Assembly: GCA_001414485.1 (NCBI GenBank)
Contig: LLEY01000213.1
Span: 27,143 to 91,142, forward strand
Direction: 5' to 3'
DNA from: Calycina herbarum
Taxonomy: Eukaryota; Ascomycota; Leotiomycetes; Helotiales; Pezizellaceae
DNA length: 64,000 bases
A program made the position numbers and the translations under genes. Within the stretch, counting starts at the first letter, position 1; each line of letters starts with the position of its first letter. The notes under the pieces were generated by a model. The model saw only the letters and a program-made list of their open reading frames with translations, ran no database searches and had not been told where the DNA came from. Positions 46,921 through 59,068 of the stretch are shown piece by piece.

Positions 46921-49163
46921 ATGGGTACCGGAAAGAAAGAAGGTGCGCGGAAGATCCGCCAGGGCAAGGTCGGCGATGGCATGGCCAATGTCAAGGTCAA
47001 GGGCGAGAATTTTTATCGGTAAGATACGTTTGCTGCCTTACTTGATTGAAATGGCGGGGACTGATTGAAGTCTACTTGTAGCGATGCGAAGAAGGTCAAG
47101 ACCTTGAACATGTTCAAGGATGGCAAGGCCCAGAGAAACGCAGCGGGAGATGTCACAAAATCTGCATCTTTCCAGAGTCGGCAGGTCCCCACAGCACGAA
47201 TAGAGCCCAACCGGAAATGGTTTACCAATTCGCGAGTGATCGGTCAAGATGCGCTCGCATCGTTCCGCGAGGCCATGGCCGAGAGAGCGTCCGATCCCTA
47301 TTCCGTTCTGCTGAAGAGTAACAAGCTGCCGTTGAGCTTGATTCGGGACGGGCAGGGAAAAAATGGAATCAAACAGCATCAGGCCAAGATGATCGTCGAG
47401 ACGTCACCCTTCGGTGAGGTCTTTGGTCCTAAGGCGCAACGAAAAAGAGTACGACTCGGTGTTAGCTCACTGGAGGATCTCGCCGAAGACAGCGTGAAGT
47501 CTCACGATACATATCTCGATCGACTTGACGAGGCCAAACTTTTGAGCGGCAATTCAGGTGCAGATACGGAACAAATCGGTGAAGCTGTCGCGCCAGACCA
47601 TGGTTACATTTCCAGTGCACGAGAGGCAATCTTCAACAAAGGCCAAAGCAAGCGGATTTGGAACGAGTTATACAAAGTCATCGACTCATCGGATGTTGTC
47701 ATTCATGTCTTGGATGCGCGCGATCCTTTGGGAACACGATGTCGAAGTGTTGAGAAATATATCAAGGAGGAGGCACCGCACAAACACTTAATATTCGTAT
47801 TAAATAAGTGCGATTTGGTGCCAACTGGTGTTGCTGTAAGTTTTACTTTTGCTCTCTACTATCGATCATCCCCCTTTTCCATCGTTAAGTCAAGGCTCCT
47901 TCTGCATTCTTATGCTATTCGCAATGGAAGGTTGTCTGTTACAACTTTGGTAGATTGACTCCGGTCTCGCCGTTCTTGACTCTCGGGTCTTGGATAGATA
48001 GCTCACCGTCTTGGGGAGTCTGTCGTAAAGAGGCCGGTTCTGTTTCGTTTGAGTTGAAGGCTACCCCCACAACCAGTGGCTTGTAGTGGTTTTCTTAGTA
48101 ATGATTCATACATTCTTTTTTCGAAAAATTCTCAAGTTTTGTGGTACTTGAACTGACCAAACCACAGGCTTCTTGGGTTCGCTTCTTGTCGAAAGACTAT
48201 CCTACACTTGCTTTCCACGCTTCCATCACAAATTCCTTTGGCAAAGGTTCCCTAATTCAACTTCTCCGCCAATTCTCTTCCCTTCACTCCGACCGCAAAC
48301 AAATTTCAGTTGGCTTCATCGGCTACCCTAATACTGGAAAATCCTCAATCATCAACACATTACGAAAAAAGAAGGTCTGCACGGTCGCTCCTATTCCTGG
48401 AGAGACCAAGATCTGGCAATACATCACACTTATGAAGCGAATTTACTTGATTGATTGTCCGGGTGTTGTGCCTCCTAGCACGACTGATACCCCCCAGGAC
48501 ATTCTGCTCAGAGGTGTTGTACGTGTTGAGAATGTCGAGAACCCAGAGCAATATATCCCAGCTGTCTTGAGTAAGACTAAGCCTCAACACATCGAGAGAA
48601 CATACCAGCTCAAGGGATACAATGATCACATTGAGTTCTTGGAACTGTTGGCCCGAAAGGGTGGTAGATTACTGCACGGAGGTGAACCGGATGTGGATGG
48701 TGTCGCAAAGATGGTGCTGAATGATTTTCTGCGAGGCAAGATTCCTTGGTTCACATCTCCACCTCTCCTTGAGGGTGCGGAGAAGACTGGTGTCGAAGGC
48801 CGCTCGGGTAGATTGGGAGAGATGGGCAAGAAGAGAAAACGCGATGATGAAACATCTGTCGCTGACACTTCTGTTGCACCTGCATCAACCGCTGCTGACG
48901 AAGAAGAGGAGTTTGAGGGTTTTGGAAGTGATGATGGCGGCGTTGAATTAAATGACGTGGCTGGCGATGTCGACGCAGCTTTCGGCCTGGATTCTGATGA
49001 TGAAAGCGATGTTGATGAGGAAATGGCTGAACCCGAGAATGAGGAGGATGAGGAGGTAGAGGCTGATGGTGCAGCAGAGCAGTTACAGGAAGAGCTTCAT
49101 GATGATGTTGTCTCAAGTAAACCTCGGTTGCCCTCAAAGAAGAAGAAACGACAAAAGACATAA
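46921..49163 (+). CDS. NOG2: Nucleolar GTP-binding protein 2 (pre-60S assembly GTPase)
   Basis: Exons 46921-47018, 47082-47835 and 48168-49163 (615 aa). Introns of 63 and 332 bp have GTAAGA/GTAAGT donors and TAG/CAG acceptors; the second joins TGVA to [15 protein letters not shown]2 is a placeholder GTPase on nuclear pre-60S particles, released before export. The GTPase motifs are circularly permuted as in this family: G4 NKCD (about 47801), G5-like [10 protein letters not shown]1 GYPNTGKSS (about 48324), G2 around VAPIPGET, G3 DCPG (about 48453). The N-terminus carries the family's NGP domain ([38 protein letters not shown]). The C-terminus is acidic with a final Lys-rich tract (KKKKRQKT), probably nucleolar localisation. 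The length matches orthologs. Confidence 0.95.
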
Positions 49164-49383
49164 ACATAGTAAAATAATCAAAGTTCAATTCCCTGTTCAA
49201 TTACCAAGGCTCCAATCTTCATTCAGATGCGTTGTCGATGGAATTAATGAAATTCTGTGCATGGTCAAGTTGATCACTTATTTCTGGTTCGATTGACTAC
49301 GCTGGAGAACGTGTCTAAAGTAGGGGAGTAGGCTTGCACGCCCTGTAACTCGTAACGAGCCCGGAACCATAGGTCTGTGCGTA

Positions 49384-49750
49384 CAGGGCATTTATCATTT
49401 AAATCATTAGAACCATAAGCAGAGACTTAATTTAACTAGGAGTAGACCACCATGGCGTTGTATAAGTACAGTAACCCAATGCTCTTGCTTTAAAATCAAC
49501 TTATTAATCCAATCCTAAGATATAGCCTCCTATTCTTCTGTTATAGCTTGGCGCATTTCTTCTACAGTAGTAGGCTGGTGTTAACGTCTATAGGGAGCTT
49601 GTTTAATCCACCGCCAGCACTTCTCTATAGGGTTTATATCTGGTGACGTAGAAGGATATAGCATTAAGATAATACCGTGTTTTATACGGAATTTAGCGCA
49701 GTAGTTTATTATTGATTTATGTCCATCGTCAAAATCGTCAAAATGCCCTG
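49384..49750 (-). mobile_element. Internally deleted Tc1/mariner-type element with transposase C-terminus
   Basis: 367 bp with imperfect terminal inverted repeats: TGCGTACAGGGCATTT on the left and, reverse-complemented, TGCGTTCAGGGCATTT on the right. A TA precedes the left CAGGG; the right target base is changed. The minus strand encodes the end of a DDE_3 transposase: DGHKSIINYCAKFRIKHGI, LYPSTSPDINPIEKCWRWIK (the SPDLNPIE block with the final catalytic Glu) and LILKQEHWVTVLIQRHGG. Two stops occur near 49540-49550. The catalytic Asp half is absent, so it could move only in trans. Confidence 0.8.
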
Positions 49751-51425
49751 AACGCACGGAGAGCCAGTGGAGCGTCATTTGTAGGTGACGCTGCGCTGGC
49801 TGGGATTGTTGGGTTGGGGGACAGAGTGGACGATATTGGGTTGCGATAAATGATGGTAGGCAATGTCTGGATCATCATGTCATTGGCTCAATTGCGACCA
49901 TCCCACCAAAACGTATTCGTTGAACCCTGAATAATATCAACAACAAAATCGAAGATTTTACTATCCTCGGAAAATCCGGAAATCGCAATGAAATGTTTTC
50001 TAGAAGCCCGGAATAGTGGATGGTGAAGGTATAATCCCATCACTTGATACATCGGATACTACTGTTACAGTGGCACATTATATATTGTTTGAAAACTTGC
50101 TTTACATGAGATTTTGACGTTAACGTAGGACTCAAATTCTATTTCTGGTATGGTTTATTCACCTATGCCAACCTGGACCAATTATATCCAGGTATACATT
50201 GAGTCTCTGTACTCTGTTCAACTAGTTTAATTGATTTGCACTTTCTAAAATAATCAAATCAAATAGAGATTACTTAGATGAGTACCCATGCTCTATACTT
50301 CTAAGACGTTTCGGACTTCAGCTAATTGACTTGATTGATCCAAATACTAACGAACAATATATTTTAACAGTTTAACTTACTAAACGCACTACTATGAAGT
50401 AGTAACATGATTAGTCGATATAACAATCAGTGAACAAAGCATGCTAGTTCGGAATTTTGGATATTTGCTAGGGATAGGAAAAGTTTCCCGTCTGAAATAC
50501 TGGCAATGCTGTCACACTGTAAGAAATTTCTCAAGCGCTTACCAGAGTGAGCGGAGGAATGTGGGAAGATGAAGAAAATGAGAATCAAAGACTGTAGACT
50601 GTAGACATGTTTTTAGTGCTAATCACAGCACCATTATAGAGTAAATTCTTCCAGGAGGCGGGAAAATAAAGAATAGGTCGAGAAGTAAATGTAGCTCGAC
50701 ACTCCCAACGTGTTTCTTCTTCTCGATTGAAGAAATCTGATCCTCTTCAAGCCAAAAATTGAAATGAACGAAAGCTGCAAAACTACGATTATTAGTGCCC
50801 GAGTGCATAGATGTATAGAGACATCACTTCAACTCCTAGCGTAGAAACGTGTGAAGTAGGTATTGCCACTTTCGTAAGTATCAATTCCGGTAGCTTTGGA
50901 ATTATTCATTCAACTAGTTTTGACTCTCGATATCAATACCTCCCATCCCCCATTTCCTCAAGTATCTCAGTTCTCGTTACCATCGTTATGATTTTTGTTT
51001 CCTAGGACATGAAAAAGAAAATTATTGCATAAAGCTCGATCTTCATTTCTTCCGTGGATATTAGTCAAAAAAAAAATCATGTATGAGTACTTTATTGTGA
51101 CGAATCCGGCCGCTCTTATCGCGATATTCGCCATTCTAATTCAGGAATGACTTGAATAGCAAATAGTGTGTTTTGAAGCATATTCCGCGCCTATACCAAA
51201 CAGATCGACAAACGAAAGTTGAGTATCGTTATATCGACTTGCATGGGTAAGAAAGGAGTATGTTCTTTCAGCTCTAAACTCCCTAAACGGTAATTATAGA
51301 ATTCCTGAGAGAGTGAAATTGTATTTCCGATGTGTAAGTGGGAACTGGGTGTTGAAGTGAAAGGTCATTTGGTAATTGGAAAGGTCTCCAGAAAAAGAAA
51401 TAAACAAATTTCAATTTCATTTAAT
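49751..51425. other. Intergenic, no gene supported
   Basis: Short frames here lack motifs and splice support. An A-run lies near 51068-51076. Nothing else notable. Confidence 0.45.
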
Positions 51426-52331
51426 CTACCTGAATTTTGCAGACCAAGTCCACAGCATTTCCTTCCTCCTTTCCTTAAATCGAGTAAGTTTGTTCTCATA
51501 GCGATAGTCGTATTTGCATGCGGAACATCTTCTATGATGACAACGTTGTTTGCACACACTGTCTTTCATATCATTTAGGACGTCACAGGTGACAGGAAAT
51601 CTGTTGCCTGTTTTGAGGCAGTATCCAAGGTTTGGATCTGGTTGAGTCTACACAATGCTTGTCAGCCGTATTCTTCCAACATCAAGGCCTTGGGGAACTT
51701 ACACATCGCCAGTAAAGAGTAGCTCCGTCGGGTATTGTTGGAACCTTTCCATGATAAGCACCAATTGTCTGTCCTCGAACAACCTCTACCACCTCTTTTG
51801 AATTCTCCTCGTTTTTCTCGTGGCGTTGTCCCCGATGACCCCCAGTGAAATTGGAAGAGCTGGAGGCTAAAGATCTATGAGGTGTGGCATCCGACTTCGC
51901 GTCGCTATGGCCAACTCTCCATCACTGAAGATTTGTAGGCTGCTCTGGAATAAGATGTTTTTCCTGCGAACGCGGAATTTGTTCCCTGCACTTTTCGTCC
52001 TCATCGGTTACGCAGAATTTGTCACGAGAATAAATTGGAGGGCAACGCTGAGAAGGGAGATGGTGTCGAAGTTTGAAAGATTGGTAATCCCACTCAGTTG
52101 GACCGTCAAATTTCGGAGTGGGTTTCTATAGAGAATTGAAAGTGGAGTGGGAGCAAGATTTTCATCCTTTTCAGAATATCCCTCATCGGGGTTTTGAGAG
52201 ATGTCGAGAAGATATCTTCCGTATCTCCCACAACACTGCCTGATCGATGCAGAAGTGCTTGCTGGGTGACGCGTGTCGTCTTTGAACTTTCGGGCTTCTA
52301 ACAAAAGATCCGAGAAGCTTTTTCTTCTCAC
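51426..52331 (-). pseudogene. Cysteine-rich protein gene, interrupted or intron-rich
   Basis: Protein-like sequence on the minus strand in three frames. C-terminal exon 51647-51426 (73 aa) is clean: PDPNLGYCLKTGNRFPVTC, then CKQRCHHRRCSACKYDYRY and a basic/Trp tail ending SAKFR. It joins through a 55 bp intron (donor GTAAGT at 51702, acceptor GTAG) to an upstream exon ending GKVPTIPDGATLYWRC. That frame is open upstream to a TGA at 51922-51924; beyond the TGA it continues coding-like (KFDGPTEWDYQSFKLRHHLP; FCVTDEDEKCREQIPR) to a TAG at about 52124. A third, overlapping frame from 52331 (MRRKSFSDLLLEARKF ... DENLAPTPLSIL) would follow with a one-base shift. Either unseen introns remove the stops or the gene is decayed. 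The regular Cys/His spacing suggests metal binding or disulfides. No family recognised. Confidence 0.5.
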
Positions 52332-54076
52332 GCTCTTTGCTAGTACCGTATTGGAAAGATCACTCTTGCATGCTGGATTTTGAGGCTTCGAATGAGTCTA
52401 TGGTTCTGGGTTCTGGGTTTGGATGGTAAAGATCAACTTGATGTGAAAAGAGGATTTGGAAATGGCGTCCCCTTCAATTGGATGAGATGAATTCTTTTTT
52501 TTATATACATTTCAATCTCTCTTCCGCAACTTCTGACTGGAAAGTCGTGACAGTACTGGCGTCGCAAGGATTGACTTGAAACTCATTGAACTGAAAATTC
52601 CGCCATGGCACACTTGGTTTCCCATAGTCCCTGGCTGGATATTTGATGGCGTTGACAAAGAACAAAGTTGCACATGGGGTAACTTGGAATTAATCATGTA
52701 CCTAGGTGCTAAGCAATGACTAACCTCCAATTGAAACTTGACTGGAGTTGACATGTCCATGGCTCAACTGAAACTGGACAGCGAAACCGCAAGAATCGGG
52801 GCAGTTCTACAGTTCTACCAATTTAGTTTGACTCCATCCTTCGTCACTGCTGTCACTGCTTATGTCCAAGAAGGAGTGATACGTGAGTGGACAGAACACT
52901 TGGTGAGTGCTTAGAGCACTAGCAATTTCACAAACACCCCTGTTGTCAAGAAATTTTGACTTGTGAGAATTTTCCGTATTTTTGTCTATTTGCCCAAGAT
53001 CACAATATGTAATCACAGTAATTATCATTGTTCAACTTTTGTGGGTATCTGGATATCAAGAAAAAGAAATGAGAAAGTCAATTTAGTCAGAAAAGAAGCT
53101 TCAAAGAAGATATTTTATTTGAAAACGTAGACAAATCATCGCTTGAAATTCCAATATGCCAAAAGAAGCCGTAAAACTTGTCGTCGCAATTCTGCTTCCT
53201 TAGACTCGCTTAGATCTTTCTCAGCTATAAGCTGTTCAATTTCTTGTTTTTTTCCTAATTAAGAATCAATTTGGAAGTTAAGCAAAGAGGGCTGTTAAAA
53301 AGTAGAGTATGAGAAAGGAATGATTGGGTTGCTGCAAGACTGCTTTCTTGCTCTTCCTACTTTCCAAATAGAGAGATTTGAGGGGATTTATTGAACTTGC
53401 TAACCACTGATAGAATTAACAAGATAGTGGTTATGAGATGGCTTTGTTGACACTAGTCGCAAAGCTACCATTTCTCTGAATTAAAAAAATTGATTATTAC
53501 AATGATATAACTTTAATCGAATAACGTCAGTCAGGGAATAAACAACTCTATCCCCTTCTGAGCTCGGAGCAGGCCGAAAGGCGGGGAAACCCCCACCCCG
53601 ATATCTTACTAGCTCCGGAACAGGACCGAAAACCAGCCGCTTCCCCGAAGGTTCCAAAAAATGATCATCCTATCATCATAATTAAGAGCACCTCGAATCC
53701 CCCATTTTTGAACACTCTTTTCGAGTTGATATCTCTCGCGCTTATTAAATCATTGTAACGTCGTAACGTGGGACCCATGATCAGTACCACATTGCCATTG
53801 GAGGCCTCAATTCTCCACCCCTTTATCAAGATACGATAAAGCAGGTACGGACAGAGGAGTCCCACCATTGTTATTATCAAGGATAGTTCCATGCCACGCA
53901 CCGGGTCTTTGGACCGAGGTCTTGGGATGAATTTCTAGAATGGGGAAATATGCTTGACAAGTGGAGAGCAGACAGGGCTTCAAAAGAAGGTCCATCCCCC
54001 GGGCTTTGGTGAGTACTAAGCACGCGTCTTGTCTTTAATTTGTCAATTCTTGCTCGTTCTTCGTCTGTCTGTCGCG
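52332..54076. other. Intergenic, no gene supported
   Basis: Scattered short frames on the minus strand (for example 52512-52760 and 53665-53995) have no motif. The last part is the upstream region of the gene at 54077, with a T/C-rich run (CTTGCTCGTTCTTCGTCTGTC-like) just before the ATG. Confidence 0.45.
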
Positions 54077-56002
54077 ATGGTTTTCCCTCGGAACGTGTTG
54101 GCCTTGGGGCTGCTCCCTTTGAGGGCTTGGTGTATGGCCTCTTATGTTGAGCGTATGCCGCTGAATGCTCAGGGTTTGCTCAATGAGTCGATGTCTTGGA
54201 TGGATAACTTTTACGATCCCGAGGCGGGGTATTTGTATGCCGTTTCTGGGGCCTCCGCTTTGCGACATGAGACGCGTAGCAGCGCATGGTATGCGGTTGG
54301 ACTTTTGGCTAGAAATGAGGGAGAGGATGTGCAAGAGGCGTTGAAGATTCTGACGAATGTTGTCGATGGCCAATTCAAAAATCCGGAAGAACAATGGTAA
54401 GTGAAATCCCGGCCTGGTATCAATCAATCAAAGAGAATATGCTGACGAAGATTTCAACAGGTATGCCGATTATCAAAAAGAACCCGAAGAACCAATGGTG
54501 GGCTCGAAATACTACCCAAAGAACATTTATAATTCATGGGATCCAAACTGGCGCGGATTCATTGGCACAACGATTATCGTGGGACTTGAAGAGTTTGGAC
54601 ATTTGATTCCAGAGAACACCACCACAAACCTCCTCGAATCTTTGTATAATGCGACTGTTGGGGACTCATATCGGGTGGGAGGTGTGGATGATGACAATTT
54701 GTATCCAGCATACAGCAATCCCGTAAGTCTTCCCCGGGAGACGCAAATTTGACAAAATTTGACAATTGAGCAGTCAATTATGCGAGCGTTTGTCTCTGGC
54801 TGGACAGGTCGTCGTCTAAATGACTCCAACATGACCACCGCAGGCGAAAATTACGCACAGCAACTCGTGAACCTCTTCGAGCGAGCCAACACTCTTTCGG
54901 AATTCAACAGCGGCACTTACACTGGTGTTTCACTATGGGCTCTGACACTGTGGGCTAAGTATCTACCCACCGACTCCATCATGTGCGAGAAAGCACCGAC
55001 CATGATCCAACATACATGGGAAGCAGTTGCTCAACTCTGGAATCCGAATTTGAAGAATGTTGCTGGGCCATGGGATCGAAGTTACGGATATGATATGAAT
55101 CGTTATGTTAGTCTTTTGGCTTTACATTTGTGGAATATCGTTGGAAAAGACAAATCTTCGTTGATCTCAAAGGTTTGTTGCATTTCAACCCACTCGCAGT
55201 TGTAAATACTTATAAAATTTATAGCCTCAAGTGATGTCTCATTCTGCAGATTTTGCCTACGCGCCTATGTTCGCTATCCTCGCCGACTTTCACAACACTC
55301 TTGTACCAGATGCCGTCGTCTCGGCCTTGACAACCTTTATTGGGGAACACACATTTACTTCTAGCACATTTTCTCCACCATTCGACGTATATCCAAGAAA
55401 TATCACGGCTTGGGTTGCTGAGAGCATTACAATCGGAGCTGAAACATTCAATGAGACAGTCATTGGTGGACCAGCTGCCAGTAAAGATTCTTTCAACCCT
55501 GCCCTCATTCAATGGGATACCGGTAATGGAATTGGGTGGATCAATGTAAGCCTTCTCACTCCAAATATGCTGAGTTGGATACTAATTTCTCGATAGTACC
55601 GTGCCACCGTTCCATCCATGATCGCAGTAGCCACCCCCGGCCAACTAAACCTAACCTACCCATACGGAACCGCCTCATCATCATTCTCTCTCCTCGTATC
55701 TCCATTCGCGATGAAGAAGGATATCGTAGGATGGGAGGACATCCAAGGTTTGAACGTTACTGTCTCCGGAAACGTTGATTCGAACTTTACTCTCGGGTAT
55801 GCTGGCAATTATGGTGGAGCTTACACCACTGTAAAGTAAGCTCTTCTATTCTCTTTTTTATGTTCTGCGTAGGTGAGTGATGGTGATGAATTTGGTGCTA
55901 ACGTTTTGTGATAGCGACTTTGAGTTTTGGAATTTCACCTATTCTATGCCTAAGAACTTTACGGGATTGCCCAATTTGGTTTTGAATGTTGAGTTGGTGT
56001 AG
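54077..56002 (+). CDS. Secreted or lumenal glycoprotein, probable helical-barrel fold (6 exons, 542 aa)
   Basis: Exons 54077-54396, 54461-54722, 54774-55172, 55225-55545, 55597-55835 and 55915-56002 give a continuous 1629 bp frame; the five introns are 51-79 bp with proper GT..AG signals and matching phases. The start (MVFPRNVLALGLLPLRAWC) is a signal peptide. The body has repeated helical Trp/Tyr-rich segments (GLLNESMSWMDNFYDPEAGY, RHETRSSAWYAVGLLARNEG, YPKNIYNSWDPNWRGFIG, YTGVSLWALTLWAKYL, WDRSYGYDMNRYVSLLALHL) that suggest an alpha/alpha toroid as in six-hairpin glycosidase-like proteins, followed by a beta-rich C-terminal part (about residue 400 on). Many N-glycosylation sequons (NESM, NTTT, NATV, NDSN, NMTT, NITA, NETV, NLTY, NVTV, NFTL). 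It belongs to a conserved fungal family without assigned activity as far as I can tell; an enzymatic role on glycans is inference. Confidence 0.85.
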
Positions 56003-56584
56003 ATATATACTCTTAACCTAATGCTTAATGGATAATGATGTTTTTGATCGCGTTCAATCTTTAATAGTTTTCTTTCTGGGGAAATGTCTTCAAGTGAAGA
56101 TGTTGGTTTGAATTTAGGGTTTGACTTCAATTTGGCCAAGTTTGTCATTTAATAGCCTACTCTCGCGAGTGGCAATAAATACTTCAGGTTCGTACCTGCC
56201 TATCCTATCTGCCCCTCATTGTTCCAACTTTATAGGGTAATTTCAGGGAATTGCCTAGACGCTTGAGACACGTTCAATTGTCCTAGACTATCTGGGTTAT
56301 CGCTTTCATTACTCCTAGAACAACAGGTTTTTTGTTTACTGCCGCTTTTATTGTACATCACAAGCCACTGTTCCGAGAGTTGGCTCGGCCTATTTCATTT
56401 CGGTTCGGCTCAAAGCTATGTCACACAAGAATGAAACCTGCATATCAATCAGCCAATCAACCAATCAATTACACCCACAGGAATAAAACAAACTCCCATC
56501 TTCTCCCCCTTCTATCACACAACATCCTCTCTTGTCTCCCCTCAACCCAAGTGTTACAATAGATGCTGCCGATACAAACCCACG

Positions 56585-59068
56585 ATGGCTTCGCGAGCGT
56601 TGCTTCGTGTCGTTGGTCCACGATCAATTCCCTCGACCCATAAAATACCCTGCAAACAAATGCCCCGGCGCTTATCTCTCTTTCCTTGGAGATCCAACAC
56701 TGCCAAACTCGCCGAATCCGCTTCTGCGGCTACCAATTTCGATAAGAATAGGGATTTCGATGTACCACAAGCACCGATTGCCAACACTATCCAAGCGATC
56801 GCAAATTTGCATAGCGAGCGATCACCTCTTGTTTGGCCGGAAAACTTGGACCAGACGGGCGAAGTGATAGGTTACGAGCATACAATCACTAGGTAGGAGA
56901 AATGTCTTTCGCGTTTTAAATTAGTTTCATTGGAACCTATTAACCTTCTGCCATTCATGGTATAGGGTCATGGAATCCATTAACAGAGATTTCCTGCGGG
57001 AAGGAGACAAAAGATTGGCTGAGGGAAATCCCCACGTTAAAAGAATACGGAAAATATTTGAAGATTTGAGGAAGGAAATCAGGGATGAATTTCTGGGGAA
57101 TTGGCAAATCATTGTGTACAAAACAAAACGTAAGCGTACTTTCGAGGGTCTATAACAACGTTGGGATTCTGACATTGATCATCCCATAGCAAATTCCCTT
57201 TTTGGGGTGGCTAGTAAGCCCACTGATGGGCCTGGACTAATTACGTTTTCAACGGGTATGATGCGAGGATGCACCAATAACCACATGCTAGCATGCATTC
57301 TCGGGCATGAATTGGCACACCTCCTCGACGACCATATCTATCAAAGGGTTATTGCTGCCAAGGACCACACAAAGGAGGAGATGGACGAAATGTTCCAACA
57401 ACAGGAATTTATCGCCGATGAGATTGGATGCCACATGGCTGCCAAGGCGGGTTACGATCCTCGAGGTCGTCTTCAAGTGTTACAGATGTATCAAGGTATG
57501 GAGTCAAGAAGATATAATGGAAAGGCCAGGCCACTTAAACCAGTTGGGGAGAGAACCCACCCCCCGGTATATATAAACACCGCTCTTTTCTTAGTAATTG
57601 CTAATAAATCCTAGCTCGCCGATAGGGTTGATGCTATCAAAAGGATAATGCCAGCAGCCTTGAACGAATACAGAATCGCCCGTGGGATTATCGGGGCTGC
57701 AAAGAGAGAGAGTTTGGGTTCCGTGCCAAATACTACTACAGCTGCTCTCTCATCTCGGGCTACCAGACCTCTGGTACAATCTAATTCCAAGCAACTATCG
57801 CTCAAAGTTCGCAACCAAACCACAACGCGAAATTTTTCGCACAGTTCTTCGAGATTCTCCGAAACAACACCGCCTTCAAAGAAATTGGTTGTGAAAGTTG
57901 ACTCCACGCATCCGTTTGCGCCTTTTCTCGGAGCTTTCTGGGATATGGTTCTGCGAATAGAAGAGTTTTATGGCCCTAACAATTCAGGGTTAACCTTGAT
58001 GAGGCTCTTGTAAAGTCAGTTAGAAATCCGAGTTCTTTTGATCTCGTTGGTCATCCAGTTATTAACATTTAGTTAGGGATATCGAAACACACTTCAAAAG
58101 ATGTCACGTAATTAAAGCCCATCCTTATCAAACAAGGCTCGAAAAGGTGATGACCAACTTGAAACCTCAAATCAAAGACAGACATTTGATCAACTGGGAG
58201 GCGAGGATCGTCAAATGCGGTCAGTTTTCCCCTCACCCCGCCCCCAAATATAAAACACAGACCAATAAAGGCTGCAGAGTTCTCCCAAGCAGTTGCATCA
58301 CATTACAATGATACAATGTATGTAACATTCTCGACTGAAAAGATACGAGTTAGCTCCGATGCAGCGTTAGCCTGGACTGCAGCACATGAAATAGCACATT
58401 TAATTCTGCAACACCAAAGAAAAGCTGATGTGTGGCGTTACTGGGAGCATCAAGCAGGCATTATTCTAGACTGGGAGAGCCGTAATTTCAGCACAGAATA
58501 TGAGGCAGTACACTTGGGATGTTGATTATGGCATCGGCAGGTTATCATCCCTCCCCGAGGTGCGATTGAGGCGTTTGAGTGTATGGAGAGAACGAGACTA
58601 CGGGGTGGATATAAATTCCAAAAGCCCGGAGAACGAACACACCCACAGGTATGTTACACCTCGCAACTCCTCCAAACATGACTCATGTATTATCCCATAT
58701 TTACGCGAATTTTAGCCAAAAGGATCGCAGCGATTCAGCAATCGATGCCTTTAGCAATAGAAAGATATCGCAATGCCATGCAAGAAAAGTGGGAAAAAGA
58801 ACAAGAACTAAATATGGGTATGGAATTGGAATTGGACATGGCTGAAGAAGAGAAGACCGAGAAAACCCTCCGGGATCCTGCGACAGTTTTGGACATGGCC
58901 GCGACTCCTGCTTCATCTTATAATGCAAAACAACTAGACAAAACCACACGCTCTATCGGAAAACCTGCTCGGATAAAGAGCCCTCCTAAGAAGATGCATA
59001 AAAAACCGGGAATTCCTTGGGGATTTTGGTTGCGGATGAATTATGGATTCAAGTCAAATATCGCTTAG
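56585..59068 (+). CDS. M48 metallopeptidase with a second, damaged M48 domain fused downstream
   Basis: Exons read as 56585-56892, 56966-57129, 57190-57566, 57615-58009, 58077-58219 and 58278 onward. A basic, Ser-rich leader (MASRALLRVVGPRSIPSTHK) suggests mitochondrial import. Domain 1 has NSLFGVASKP, the zinc motif HELAH (about 57307-57321), EFIADEIGCHMAAKAGYDP (third zinc ligand) and GERTHPPLADRVDAIKRIMP, as in Oma1-like M48 proteases that process inner-membrane proteins. The frame then continues without a stop through a second leader-like stretch (TTRNFSHSSSRF) into domain 2: VSSDAALAWTAAHEIAHLIL (58344 on, HEIAH) and EYEA. At 58508 one base is missing and near 58550 one is gained, so a segment corresponding to DTLGMLIMASAGYHP lies out of frame with a TGA. 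Beyond, GERTHP reappears, but the next splice phase does not fit. A last exon (about 58717-59068; AKRIAAIQQSMPLAIERY) has an acidic, Lys-rich tail. Domain 1 looks functional; domain 2 looks broken, or the read has errors. Confidence 0.75.
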
